From Puffinus mauretanicus (taxonomy: Eukaryota > Chordata > Aves > Procellariiformes > Procellariidae): a stretch of DNA of 64,000 nt. The position numbers were made by a program, and so were the translations under genes. Under the pieces are notes generated by a model, which made no database searches, had not been told where the DNA came from, and saw nothing but the letters and a program-made list of their open reading frames with translations. Shown one piece after another: positions 13,401 to 25,348 of this stretch. The stretch is from positions 2,206,001 to 2,270,000 of the forward strand of contig JAJKFH010003229.1 of NCBI GenBank assembly GCA_023333565.1. Direction: 5' to 3'. Every line of letters begins with the position of its first letter. Within the stretch, counting starts at the first letter, position 1.

Positions 13401-16400
13401 CAACTTCCCTTTGCATACTTTAGAGAATGTGCTGCAGGAGGTAAAGCACCTCTGAAGGTGCCCCAAGATCCTATAAATCCACAGATTACTCAGGCCTGTA
13501 AACTAGGAATGTCTAATCACAACAAGGTAGCTGGAGATCCAGTCACCTTGCATCACGCTTTATTCAGTCCATATCAAGATAAAATACAAATAAAACCCAT
13601 TTCCGTACAAAGAATATCTGCATACATTTATAATAATTTATAATAGCAAAGTGAAAAGAGTAAGAGAAAAACAGGCTTAATCAACTTGCACTGAATTGTA
13701 TTGGAAATGTCTCTTGTCCACTTCATTTGCCATCTTGACAAGGCAGATATCAAACATTCAGTTTTCATATATACCTTCCTCCTCAGACTGCATTCATTAA
13801 AGAAACTGTCAAAGAACCTCTCATCTGAGTGGAGCGTATTCATGCTTTTAATTGATTTTTCTCTAGAGGATTCAGACAGGGTTGAAATTTTTCCCTGGAA
13901 ATCATTCTGTTTCCTTTTATGCAAGCTGAGCTCTTTTCCTAATGACAGTAAGCCTTGCTTCATTTCCTCATCTATGCAAAATATTACTCTGTCAGACCAA
14001 TACCATCTCCTATAGTCAATTGGTTAATTAGCAAGGTTGTAGGGGTAAAACTATTCTTTCCCCACTCCACTTAAGTAACCCAAAAATGGGGGTTACCACA
14101 TTTCATTGTAAAGTGCTTTTTACAATGGTCATTATATTCTGTACTGATCTGCATATTAATAAATGTACTTTTTAAGCAGGATTCCTCTGGGGGCCTGTGA
14201 ATAACTACCAAGATAGAGTGGCATTTGTGTGTCTAAGGAAATGAAATAAAATTTATTTTAGTCAGTAATTTTAAGGCAGCTGTAGTTCTTAATTTTGCAT
14301 CTGCTTTGGGTGTGATGGGAGAAATCTTTCAAATTCAAGATGAGGAAAAGAAATACTCAGGTAATATTTGCCTGCACAAAAAAATAATGCTTACTGTCAG
14401 AATGCTTTTCGATACCCCATACCCATTAAAGGATAACTCTGTCAAAGTTGCTTCTAGACTTCATGCTCAGTGTGTTACATACTCAACAAACACCTTCATG
14501 CCTCTTCCCACATTGCCCCTTGTGATGGGAAGCATTTTCTCCAAACTTTGTCAAAGTTGCCCAAGTATTACTCAGAATTCATGCAGAATCCACTGCCTGC
14601 AAAAATTTGACCCTATCTTAGTTGTCGATACACCCAGAGCACTGCTGATCATTAGCCTCCTTCTATATCCCTCTCTCGCTGTATTTGTCTATCACAATTT
14701 GTATAATTGATTTGAAAACTTTCATGCGACACAGGGTTTTTTTGTTCGGGGTTTGTTTTCCCCCTGTACTTGTACAGCCCTAGCAGAAACTAATAATTAG
14801 GGATTAGGGCTTCTCGGCACTTGAGCAATAACAACTACTCCTGCATTGCTTTTTTTAAAATCTAACGAAAGGTTAGAGGACATCAATGTTAACACTGCCA
14901 GACAGATACTGGCAAGATTTTTGATGTAGGTGCTTTCTACCATGTTAAATTTCAATCAGGTACCTATGGTCCTTTGAATATCAACCAATCTTTGGGTCAT
15001 GGCAAGGGCAAAGCGCTGTCAGGTGCTGTGCCCTCTGCCTTGGGGGACCTCCATGTCTGAGCTGGAATGGGTCTGACTACTGCTTTTTGGATGCCACAAA
15101 AAATGAAGAAAAAGAGGGAAGCAAGACATGCTCTGGATGGGTCTTCAGGAATTTTAGTAACTATGCCACACCAACTACATCTAGCAGGGACTGTACTGGC
15201 CTCTACAAGCTATCTGAAGCTAGATATCAAAAAAATTCAGGGAGATCTTAGATTGCTTTTCAGCATTGCACGAAGTTTACTGCAGAAATGCTAGAGAGCA
15301 CACCATAACTTCTTGAAGAGCCCCAAACTTAAAAAATATTTGATGCATCACAAGGAAAGAAATATAAGAGTATTTCAAGGATATATTCCTCAAAATTACA
15401 ATTGTGTTAATATAGTGCTCAGGTTTGTGGACATGAAATAAACATAAATACATGTTTAGAATTATTATGACTGCAGCCAATAAATAGATTTCATCACTAT
15501 GGTTACAAAAATAAATAACAGCTACAGAAACACAGTTAATTGGAGACAAGCAAGATGGAAACACTTATTTCCCATATTAAACAACATTCTGATGAAAGAT
15601 TGGCCACTGAACAGACATGAAAAAGCACTGATATAAATTATTTATAGCAGCTGGATGGAAATTTTAATTCTGCTTCACAAATGTTTTAGTAGTCTACATT
15701 TGGTTGCAAACTATGCAAAATTTCAAAAATATTTGTAAAGAGGAAAAGAGTACCAGGATTGCCAATTCAAGTTTATTGCATTTTAGGGCTTGGGTAAGGG
15801 CCAGGTAGCAGAAACATTGGTGCTTTTCTTGGACTACCATCCCCAAGGAGGCCAACAGAACCTGAGAGAGAAAGGGGTAGCAAGTTCTGAGGAAAGATGG
15901 TCATTGATTTGACTTTCAAAAACTGTGGTAGTTCCCTCTTTGTAAGAAAGATCTGCCTAACCTCTCTCTCTCCTTTAATATCTATTCAGGAAAATAACTA
16001 ATGCTATTAGCAACACGGTTTTTAATGCAGTAAAAACAAAATAAACTAAACAGAAAAAATAAAACCAAATTAAACAATAAACAAAACACCTAAAAATTTT
16101 GTGATGGAAAATTTTTGGTTAATCTGGTCTTGTGGACAATTTTTATGGAAAAAAACAGGTGCATGCCCCAGACCTGATCATTAAAGCACCCTTATGTATT
16201 GTGTGGGTGGAGGTTAGGGAAAAAAAGTGAGGTGGAAAGAGAGGCTGCTAGAAGAGGTGCTCAACTCTTCTGAAGGTTTTTTTTGCATCATTTACCTGAG
16301 TGCAAAAAAGTAGGGTACAGAATGTGCGACTGTTGAGGATGGGTGGTGAGTGCTTTGGCTCTCCCTCTGCTCCCCTCTTCCTCTCCTTTCTTAACCCAGG

Positions 16401-19400
16401 TTTGATGAAGTAACTGGAAATGCACGAAGCAAACTGCTTCAGGCATCAGCTTCACAGCTGTTTGGAGATCACTGAGAGACAACCGCTGCCACAAGTCTCC
16501 GGCAGGATGCCCCATGTCCAGCCCCATAATACAGGCAAATGCTGTATTTGCAGATTGGATCTTATTTTCCTGAACAGTCTCAAGACTGTATTTTTCTGGA
16601 GTTTATGATTTCTGGAACAGCAAAAAGATTATTCATATTGCCAATAGTCAGCATTGGACTGAATTAAAAGATAATTGAAAATACTGTGGTGAAAGAGAAA
16701 TCAACAACTCTATTCTGGGAAATGGCTAATGAACACACATGTCCGAAAAAGAAAAAAAAAAAGAAATAAAAACAAGAACTGGAAATTCTGTTAGTCTGTT
16801 ATCTTGGAGAAAAGTAAAAATGTGGAAGTGGTCAAGGCATCATAAAGTTAAGGCTATCTGGAACAGCTATAGTCTACATTGGCCTATGTTTTCTTGTCAA
16901 ATGTTTTTTTCCTTCCAGAAGGAATGAGAACTCCTTCTCATTCTCAGTCTGTGGGTTTGGACTGACCCCCTCCAAAGGAAATGCTCAGCTTGTGTTGCTG
17001 CTCTGAAATCCTAACAGGAGGAGAGGATCTGTTTCTCAATTCCCCTGCGTTAATGAGATGAAGCTTTCCGGCCAGAAGCCACCCTGATATCAAGTGTAAA
17101 TTAAAGTAGTCTCAAAACAGCACTGGTTTATACTTGTACCCTGTTTATCCGTTGCATCCCCAGGAAGCTGGAAGCAGCTGGAAAACAGCCCACTAAGACT
17201 TTGTCTTGTTCCTATCGCTGCAGGACTCTCCCTCCTCCGACTTTCTGCTGGGGACCGAGAGTGGATTTAGCTTGAGTTGTTCTCTTGAGTTCAGTGATGA
17301 AACTTTTTTCTTCCAGGAATTATTTCAAAATTGTAAACGGTCCCTTTCAGACAGAAGAGAAGATAAATAAACTCCAGTATCACAGAAAATCAGTTCTAAG
17401 GCTACTTGTAACTAGAAAAAATGCCATCTCCCAGCTATCGGGCATCTTCTTGGAAGTTTCCTGAAGTTCCAGGCAGAATGAGAGTTGCGCAATGTTTTTC
17501 TTAAAGTACTAACTTTTGGTTACAGTCAGGGAAAAGGCACACCAAAAATAAGTAAATAAAAAGGAGAACAAGGACTATTTTTGTAAATACATAGTGTGAG
17601 GAAGCAAAAAGAGCATTTCACAAAGTTGATTCCAAGTAACTTAACTCTCCTGAACAGCTTGCTTAGTATTTCAAAGAGGCAAAATGCCATACATCTGGCT
17701 CTTTGATCATGAACACTGTTCACTGTTTCATTAAAGCAGAGGTCATTATTTCTGAAGAAGTTATTAATGCTTGCAGTAAGAAGTGTACAGTAGTTCTACC
17801 CACAACATGGTGAAAATGACTTTTAGCACGTATAGAGGCTCAGAGTTATTTTTTAAGCCACAGCCATGGAAGTGGAGAGGGGATTTCAGTAGCACTTTGG
17901 CTGCCTCTGCGCAGATCCCCAAATGAATCATTCACATTACCCTTTTCTGCAAATATCAGTATTTATTAACTGGGAAGTGATTTTCTGAGAAATGATTGGT
18001 TATATACCATTTGAAAATCTAAGCCCAAGGAATTCAGTCAAAAACTGGACATACTTCTGTTTCAAATAAAAATATTACGATTCAGACATGCCACACTTGT
18101 TCCCCACTGGTCATCCAGAGAGTAACGTTCCGTTGCAATCACCATGTTGCACTACAGTGACATTTACAAACTGAAGCAATTATTTCCATTCATTCTTTTA
18201 ATGTTATTAAAAACACTAGGACATTAATACTTTTACGTGTATTTTAACAGGGATAAATAATTCCGTTAGATACAATTATTTAAATAGTGTCTCATAAGCA
18301 TCCATGTCATAGTTCATTCACACTCAAATGCCCTGCATTATATCAGTTACTTTCTGGTAGGGAATTGTGGCCTTTTTCCATGGATAAGAAGTCTTCCTTT
18401 GGTAGCTTGTTCAGCCCGGCTATTTGGTAATCTCTCAGCGAGTTATGTGTGTGCTAGGGCTTATCCTTAGCATTTAGTAACATTAATAAGTTTATTGTTA
18501 TCTACTGCTTTATTTAGGCATCAAACATAGACATTTTTAGCCTACGTTCTCTTAATCCCTTAATCCTGTTACCCTTTTGAAGTTTTATTCTTAACTTCAC
18601 AATGCAGGCAATTGAAATTAATGAGCACTCCTTTTCTGCTCACTTTCCAAACTCAGAACAAGTATTTATGAGTCTCTTTCCAGTCTCTCGAGCAAAAATG
18701 GTCTCTGGAGGAGGGCCAGGCTTTCTACAAGGACAAAAGCCAGAAGAGGTCTCGGGCATAGCTTTTAATAACACAAATAAAATCCACCTGTAATGTTCTG
18801 AAACGTTCTGATTGTCATATTGCTACCCTCACATATCAAAAATTTCTCTCCAAATGGGTAATTAAGAACATGATAATTGAAGCCAGGGAGCACAACATTT
18901 CATTTCATTTCTCAACAGGAGGGGATTTTGGAACTGGCATAGTGTTTAAGAATGAGCAAAGCACAAAATGCTCTTTTTGAAAATGAAAACTGTCAAGGAA
19001 AGCCAAAAAGTAATAGAGGAATAATGTTCGCACTGATGCCAATACAGACAGAATGGCAATACATTACAACACTGCAAGTTGCATTGTAGTCAGGGATACA
19101 ATGTAGAGACGCTGTTTGTAAATTTAAAAATATCTATATATATCATTGATAAATTTCCCACTTCCATAATTTCATTTTGTTTATTTCTTTGTCATATAAA
19201 ATTACAGCAGACTGGACATTTTCTTCATCAGGAAGATTTTTAAAAGTCCAAACGAGCAGATGTTAGTTGGTATGAGTACTCCGCAGGAGCTAATGTATTT
19301 GAGGATAGTATCTAGTATTAATTGCCATACACTTTTGGTTTCAGAAATAAAGATTTCTGCATTGCACCCCAAAGCAAGCTGACAGCTTGCCTGGACACAT

Positions 19401-20281
19401 AAAGAGGATAAGGAATGATGCACATACATATACAGTGTAAGCCAATGTCAGAGCCAATATTTCCACTGAAAAGGAATTGAGATGCTAATCATAATGTAAA
19501 GGTCCACCAGATTATAGTTATGTTTCTGTGTTACCACACAGACAAGAGGTAATGTTCCTAAAGATTTTTTTCTTTTTTTGTCTTCATTTTCATAGTCATA
19601 GATTAGTCACTCCATTCACATATGAAATTCATTCAATTTTTTAAATAAATTGTGTGCTCCATGTAATTAACTTGCATGTCTGTGGTGTCCAAATACACAA
19701 TAGCAAAAAATGTGGCTTTGTTTCTAGTTACAGACACAGGATATAGTCTGTCTAGACCATCAAGTAATGTACCTCTAAAGTGAGAGTTTTACACGTGAGA
19801 TTGCATCTCTGAAGTGGAAACTGCTTCAAGAATATTGGCCAGAGAAGGGAAAAACTGGATTCCTTTACACTGTCCTATTTATTTTACCCACTTACTCTTC
19901 TAGCCATTCCACTGGAAACCTTATAACTAGGATATTTGCAGTTTATTGGATATGCCATTTTTTCCTGTAAGACATTTAATGATCAGATACCACCTTCTTT
20001 CCTCTAATGTCCTGGAAAAATGCATATTTTTCATTAGAAGTGTATAATTAATGTTCACGACCAAAATCAATGATATCAACACAGACCACTGAAATGAAAA
20101 GTAATTACGTAATCCAAAACTTTACGTCCAATCCCATGACAAAGTTATTAACTTTCAGACCTGAGTTCATATGAACTTTCAAATGACAATTATTCTGATT
20201 TTTCAGTTATCTCTACACAATTTCAATAATCAAGTATGCACTCAGATACACTGAATCTTAGGCTGGGAGATGTCAGAAATC
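10411..20281. other. Long unique non-coding stretch
   Basis: Nearly 10 kb holds no interspersed repeat or identifiable gene. The longest open frame (14306-14710, plus, 134 codons) has no domain, no composition shift and no splice context that would support it. A 9-bp-stem inverted repeat lies at 14104-14127, and three CATTT copies lie at 18896-18910. This looks like gene-desert or intronic DNA. Confidence 0.6.
14104..14127. repeat. Perfect short inverted repeat
   Basis: CATTGTAAA and its exact reverse complement TTTACAATG are separated by six bases. The stem is too short for a microRNA precursor and is probably coincidental in AT-rich sequence. Confidence 0.8.
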
Positions 20282-20680
20282 TTACAAAAATCTTAAGTTT
20301 AGGGACTCATTTTGTTTTCTCCATTTGTACTGCCTTCTCACTTGATCTTTTTTAAATTTTGGCCCACTCCCATATTGGATGCGGCTTCTAGTGCAGCCAG
20401 TGTCTCCCCCTTTTGCAGGAGGGGAGACAGGCATTTTCGTGATGTGGCTAGCAAGGCAACTCCCAACAGGTATATCATCTACAATCCTTTCCATTTCTTT
20501 TAGCAGCTCACCCAAATCCTTCTCAGGCTCACAGAGCGGTTGGTCTCTGCCCTCACCCCCAACCCAAATCCTCAGTGAGAGCAGCCTGCCCAGCACTGCC
20601 AGCCCACCCGGACCCCCTGATGCCAGAGGGGCTGCTGGGTCAGGTGGAAATCCTACTGTTCCAGACAGCACAGCTGATGC
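20282..20680 (-). CDS. Candidate unrecognised exon / open reading frame
   Basis: A GC-rich block inside AT-rich DNA is open on the minus strand for 132 codons, from an acceptor-like TTCCTTTAG (AG at 20681-20682) to a TAA at 20282-20284. A GTAAGA donor-like hexamer overlaps the stop (GT at 20284-20285), so an exon of 395 bases (20286-20680) is also possible. Counting from the first GTG at 20671, the predicted chain has a Gly/Pro-rich start (residues 8-24), an acidic, helix-prone segment EKDLGELLKEMERIVDDI (50-67), and a basic tail KFKKDQVRRQYKWRKQ (105-120). No ATG begins the frame. I do not recognise the family. It could be an exon of a host gene, a processed fragment or an old retroelement remnant. 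The plus strand is also open for 101 codons here (20379-20684), which weakens the case. Confidence 0.25.
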   Translation of the reverse strand, partial: ASAVLSGTVGFPPDPAAPLASGGPGGLAVLGRLLSLRIWVGGEGRDQPLCEPEKDLGELLKEMERIVDDIPVGSCLASHITKMPVSPPAKGGDTGCTRSRIQYGSGPKFKKDQVRRQYKWRKQNESLNLRFL

Positions 20681-22699
20681 CTAAAGGAAGCAAAATGCAC
20701 CAAATGAATCAGAACACAAAAAACAAAGAGACAGGAACCCTCTTAAAACCCCACATTCCTTGAATATCCTTGTCTTTAATCTTCTATATCAGGGAAAGAA
20801 TAACAGGGGACTCTCAGGAGATAGGTAGACTTAGCAAAGTGTATATGTAAATGCTGCGAATAAATTGTGCCCTCATTGATCCTGTGCACTAAACATCAAC
20901 CTCTTTGGAGAGGTCTATATGGCTACAAGAATTTTAAACATGTTTCTTTCTGTAAAGCGTATTAATATCGGTATAATAATAAACATACATACTCTGAATG
21001 CAAAGATCAGCTAGGGTCAGGCCTGCTGATGGCACCAAAAAGAATCTGAAGATCTCTCACAGGGTATGTATTTTAAATACCTCTAGATGTAAGGACACTC
21101 AGCGCAGCAGAGAAAGGATAGGTGAGGAAGGGGATCTGCAGCTGCCTAAGTCTCTGTGCTGTGGCCTTTTCGGTACCCAAGCAATAAGAGTGCCTTTCTT
21201 TTTTCGCAGGGGAAAAGGAGGGCACCTGTCTTTCAAGCATACATCTTGCCAGCAGACAGGGAAAAAAAAAAGAGGAGCAAGCTTAACGTAGGAGTGCTGA
21301 AGAGGGGCCGTTTGTGAGAGAGAGACACGCAGGGAGGGTGGGTGAGAAGCGGCCAGGCAGAGAACGTGTGAGTGCCTGTGTGTGTCCTGGCAGCAGGGAG
21401 AAACAACAAGGCACTTCACAGAGAAAGCCAAGTCCAGGATCTGCCAAAGATACTGGGAGCTTTGTCCAGCCAACAGAGCTGTCAGTCTAACTGTTCATTT
21501 AATTTGACAAAGCAAAAAAATTTGGAACTAACCACGTTCAGACTGAAAGGTTTTGCATTTTTTATATTTTAAGTAATATTTCTCTAAAACCACTGACCTT
21601 CAATACCTTCAGAAGGGGCTAGCAAGATCTGAGGTCCTGCTTTTTCGATACCCACATGGAGTCAAAACGACTGATTTTCAGCAAACTCTGTATCTCTAAA
21701 TATAAGACAGTATGCATCCAGTGAAGATGATACTTTCACTTGATGCAAGATTTTCCAATTCAGATCTGGGGAAAAAAGAAGGATAGAAATATATTGTATG
21801 TTTCCCACTGCCAAAAGTAAGCTCTTTTGTAAATGTAGATCCATTAAGAAATAGTTTTGGCACAGCTGCCAGTTTTATTGTTCTTTAAACATTAATGATT
21901 TAAAAAATGTAATTTTTCATTTCATTCATTTTGCCACCCTATTTTTCTAATTGTGACAATTCATTTGCTTCAGAACCGTGTTTTGTTAAATTTTGTAATA
22001 AATCAAACAAAGCAGGAGAAGTTGAAAGAAACTGAATGTTATTAAATAAATACTAACATTTTCATAAAGAGGAGAGGGAAAAATTTCCTTCACCTTCAAG
22101 TGATTTACAGAACTGCTTTCTGGAAAGCCATTTTGGCACAATTCCCCCTTTGGATATCACCACTGGTAAGAGACTGGATGTCTATTACAAGGAGACTTGT
22201 AGTCTTCACTTCAGGAGCCCAGTGAATTTCCTGTTGATGATTTGGAACAAACACAACTAAAGTATCTAAAGTAACAGTCCTTATTTTCTAGCTTTGATGC
22301 CTGGAGAAATTAGAGGCTCCTATGTTATCTCAACCAAACAGCCATTGGTCTGTATTCTCTAAAATAGTACTTTCTTGCTGGGAGCACATGCTCATTTCAC
22401 TGCTTGGTTATGACCCACGTTACACTGTTGGATCAATGGCCAAATCTTAATTCTTACCTAAAAGTCAAAATGTTTATTTTTCAGAAAATTACAAATGGTC
22501 ACTGAGAAGATTTGATGTATTAGGCCTTTGCCTGGTAATTGACAGAAGACTGCTGAAAAAGCAGTTTACACTTTGGAAAAGAAAGTGATAATTCTCAACA
22601 TTGCCCAAACATTTTTTGAGAGGGCCATTAAAAACATTATTTTCAATTAGTCTTGAGAGTGGAACTGGAAATAATTGCTGCTCTGATTTTACGTTTATT

Positions 22700-22745
22700 G
22701 GGGGGGGGGGTGTGTGTGTGAGTGTGTGTACACGTGCACACGTGC
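22700..22745. repeat. G-run plus TG microsatellite
   Basis: Eleven G (22700-22710) are followed by an imperfect TG repeat (22711-22729) and then a CA/CG alternation. Alternating purine-pyrimidine sequence of this kind can adopt Z-DNA, and the G-run is a likely length-variable site. Confidence 0.9.
22731..22744. promoter_or_regulatory. Two CACGTG E-boxes, 8 bp apart
   Basis: CACGTG occurs at 22731-22736 and again at 22739-22744, directly after the TG repeat. CACGTG is the palindromic core bound by MYC/MAX, USF and CLOCK-type bHLH factors. The copies may be a by-product of the alternating repeat, and function is unproven. Confidence 0.3.
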
Positions 22746-24525
22746 ATTTTTGCAGAACAGAAACCTCTTGAGGTATAGCAGGTCTGCACTGGGTTTCCTA
22801 TTCTTGTCCTACCATATGAGCCTCAGCTGATGTGTCTAGCCCTGGTTTCAGGGGTTTGACAGGTTCACACAATCATCCACATCACAGAGCCACTACCAGT
22901 GTCTTCCTTTCACCTCCTATCCTGTTTAAGCCTGGAATTATGGTTTTAAAAAAATCTTGAAAAACTCAGAAGAGAGTTCTCACAAAACTAAACTGAGAAG
23001 AAGTCAGGTAGACAAGGCTGCACGCGGTACCAATCACTATAGCTCAATAGAAAACAGGGCTATATGATTTTCACTAGTCAGGATCTAACATAACTGAAAC
23101 AGAGGTGGATTAAAACAAATGCTTCCTTGCCATGTTGTGCTAATATTCGGGAAGCAAAAGGTAAAATTTGAGACTAAGTACAAACAGAGTGCAATGAAAC
23201 ATGTATTTACAAGTGCTCCAGGCTTAGGCCACCTGTGTAAATGGCTGGAAACATCTCATTCCCCATTATATTTGCTTTCTCTTCCCACACCAACTCCCTC
23301 TACTAATGGTGACAGTCATTAACAGGTTTCTCTGTGCAAATAAACTTGCCTTTGTATTTTAATTGTCCTACTTCCAAGTAAAGGAGAACACGGAATATTT
23401 GGTGGTGTTAAGTTACCCACGCTGGAAACATTCTGTAAAGCAAGTTCTTTGACATTTAATATATATTATTGATGTAGAAATTCAAACCTCCTCCATTTGT
23501 GGATAGGCAGTAAGATTTTTTTCACATCTTAATAGAGGGAAAACAATTCACAAGATAGCAGCCACAGGCTCTAAGACAAGACATATTTTCAAATCTCATT
23601 TACAGAAGTCATTATTCTACAAGAAGCTGCACAAGACCCGTTCCCTTTTCAGGGACATGATTAGGCTTCCTAACTTCAATCCCACTGTCTCCTTCAGAAA
23701 AAAAAAGAACGTGGTGCAGGAACTGCTCAGGGATAGAGATCTGCCCTTCACATTCCTGCTGTGCTTTCTGCTCTCTCCCTGGGACTTACTCTATGAAGCA
23801 AGGAACATACAATACTTCTTCCCCTACCAAAAAGACTAGATCTGGCCTCCACTTTACTTTTACCTTCACACTGCACCAGAAACATAAATGGAATAAGAAC
23901 TGATTTACAGATAATTAGAGGTTTCTTTCTGGGAAGAAGAGCTTAGACCCAGATAGCAACATTCTACTAGCAGTGTGTGCTGGCCACAGAGCACAGGAGG
24001 CAAAGGGAGGTAAATCCAGGGAATAAAACGCTGGAGAGGCTTTCAGCAGTAAACTGACCCTTGTCTGTGCTATAATAGATGGATACAATTTAAAAAGGCA
24101 AAATAAACCCATAGAACTCTTTATCTAAGCAGAGCTATAAGAAGAGCCAAAAGCATCCTTATTCATTTTACACTGTTGACAGTGTAGAAGGACACAACAG
24201 AGCAATCACCACCCTGCCCAGGCTTGACACTTACAGTCTGGCACATCAGGGACAATCTTTGTCTTTCAACCAAGTGAAGCTATTCCTTGAAAAATTCTAT
24301 TACCTGGAATGCGGAAGAATTAAAGGCTTCTGCTACTGATTTTCAGTCATCCAAGTAAAGAAGGGCTGCAAATTTTTTGTGGAATTTATGACTAAACGAT
24401 GCGGAAAAAGCATCAAGCTAAAGTCAGAGCTTTTATCCTTTGTTTCTATTTCTATTATCCTCATAGTTTTTTTAAGACTGTGTTTACCATCAGCAAGAGG
24501 CAGACTTTAATTATATCATTAAGCT

Positions 24526-24540
24526 AAAAAAAAAAAAAAA
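24526..24540. repeat. Poly-A tract (15 A)
   Basis: This is an uninterrupted run of 15 A. No retroposed sequence is evident upstream. Confidence 0.85.
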
Positions 24541-25300
24541 TCACATTCTGAATTTCATGCCTGAAAAATAAACACTTTCGAATATAGCAAAAGCGGGGAA
24601 AATTTGTCACCTCCAGGTAACCTATGAAGTACAAAGTTACTCATGCTGTTTGGGGGCCCTAGTACGAAGAAAGGCCAAAGTGGCTGTAAATTTCTATTAA
24701 TCAAATAGGACACAGTCAAAGACAGATGTTTGTGAGTCATGCAGCCATGCTGTGTGCCCGTTTCCTCTCTCTCAATAAACAAGGCAAGACTAAGTACATG
24801 GGAACAATTTATATAATCCCGGGAATGTAGCAGAATTTCCATTTTCTTCCCTTTAAGAATAGCATTTAAGATGTGGAAACAAAACAGAAGAACTACAATG
24901 GGTAGTTTTTCTATTTCCTAAAACTTTTCTTGTACCAGCTAGAGGAGCATACTGGTACATAATTAAAACATGGGTCCAAAACATGACAGAAGAGGCAGTA
25001 ACTATAGATGTTTCCATGGACATGATCTTTCTACTTAATTGTTATGACTTACCATAAAACTGTAATAGGACATGTAACTCTGCAAGCTAAGTTTCCTGAT
25101 ACATTTAGGATCCAAGTGGATAACTGACGCAATTTTGTTTAGTGCTTTCTGACATAGATTTCATTATGTCAGAACCATCTTCTGAAATCTTTCAGTGTAT
25201 AAAGCCAAGAGAATCTATGGGATTTTAATGTCCATTTAGTATCATGCCTGCTACTAGTAAATTATTACTTTTCTTCTCTTTGATCCTCCTTACATTAAAC

Positions 25301-25348
25301 TTATGTATAAATATGTACGTATATGTAAATGTATGTATGTGTGCATAT
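25301..25348. repeat. Degenerate TATG low-complexity tract
   Basis: An imperfect mixture of TATG, TATA and GTAT units with point changes. It looks like a decayed tetranucleotide repeat. Confidence 0.6.

Noticed and set aside
13371..13643. 90-codon plus-strand frame
   Set aside because: No recognisable domain or splice context; ordinary chance length.
14306..14710. 134-codon plus-strand frame
   Set aside because: It has no domain, no composition shift and no exon signals; its length is within chance for a 64-kb window.
21210..21341. Possible plus-strand exon between TTTTTTCGCAG and a GTGAGA donor
   Set aside because: All three frames contain a stop within the segment, and such splice-like pairs are common by chance. 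A non-coding exon cannot be excluded but nothing else supports it.
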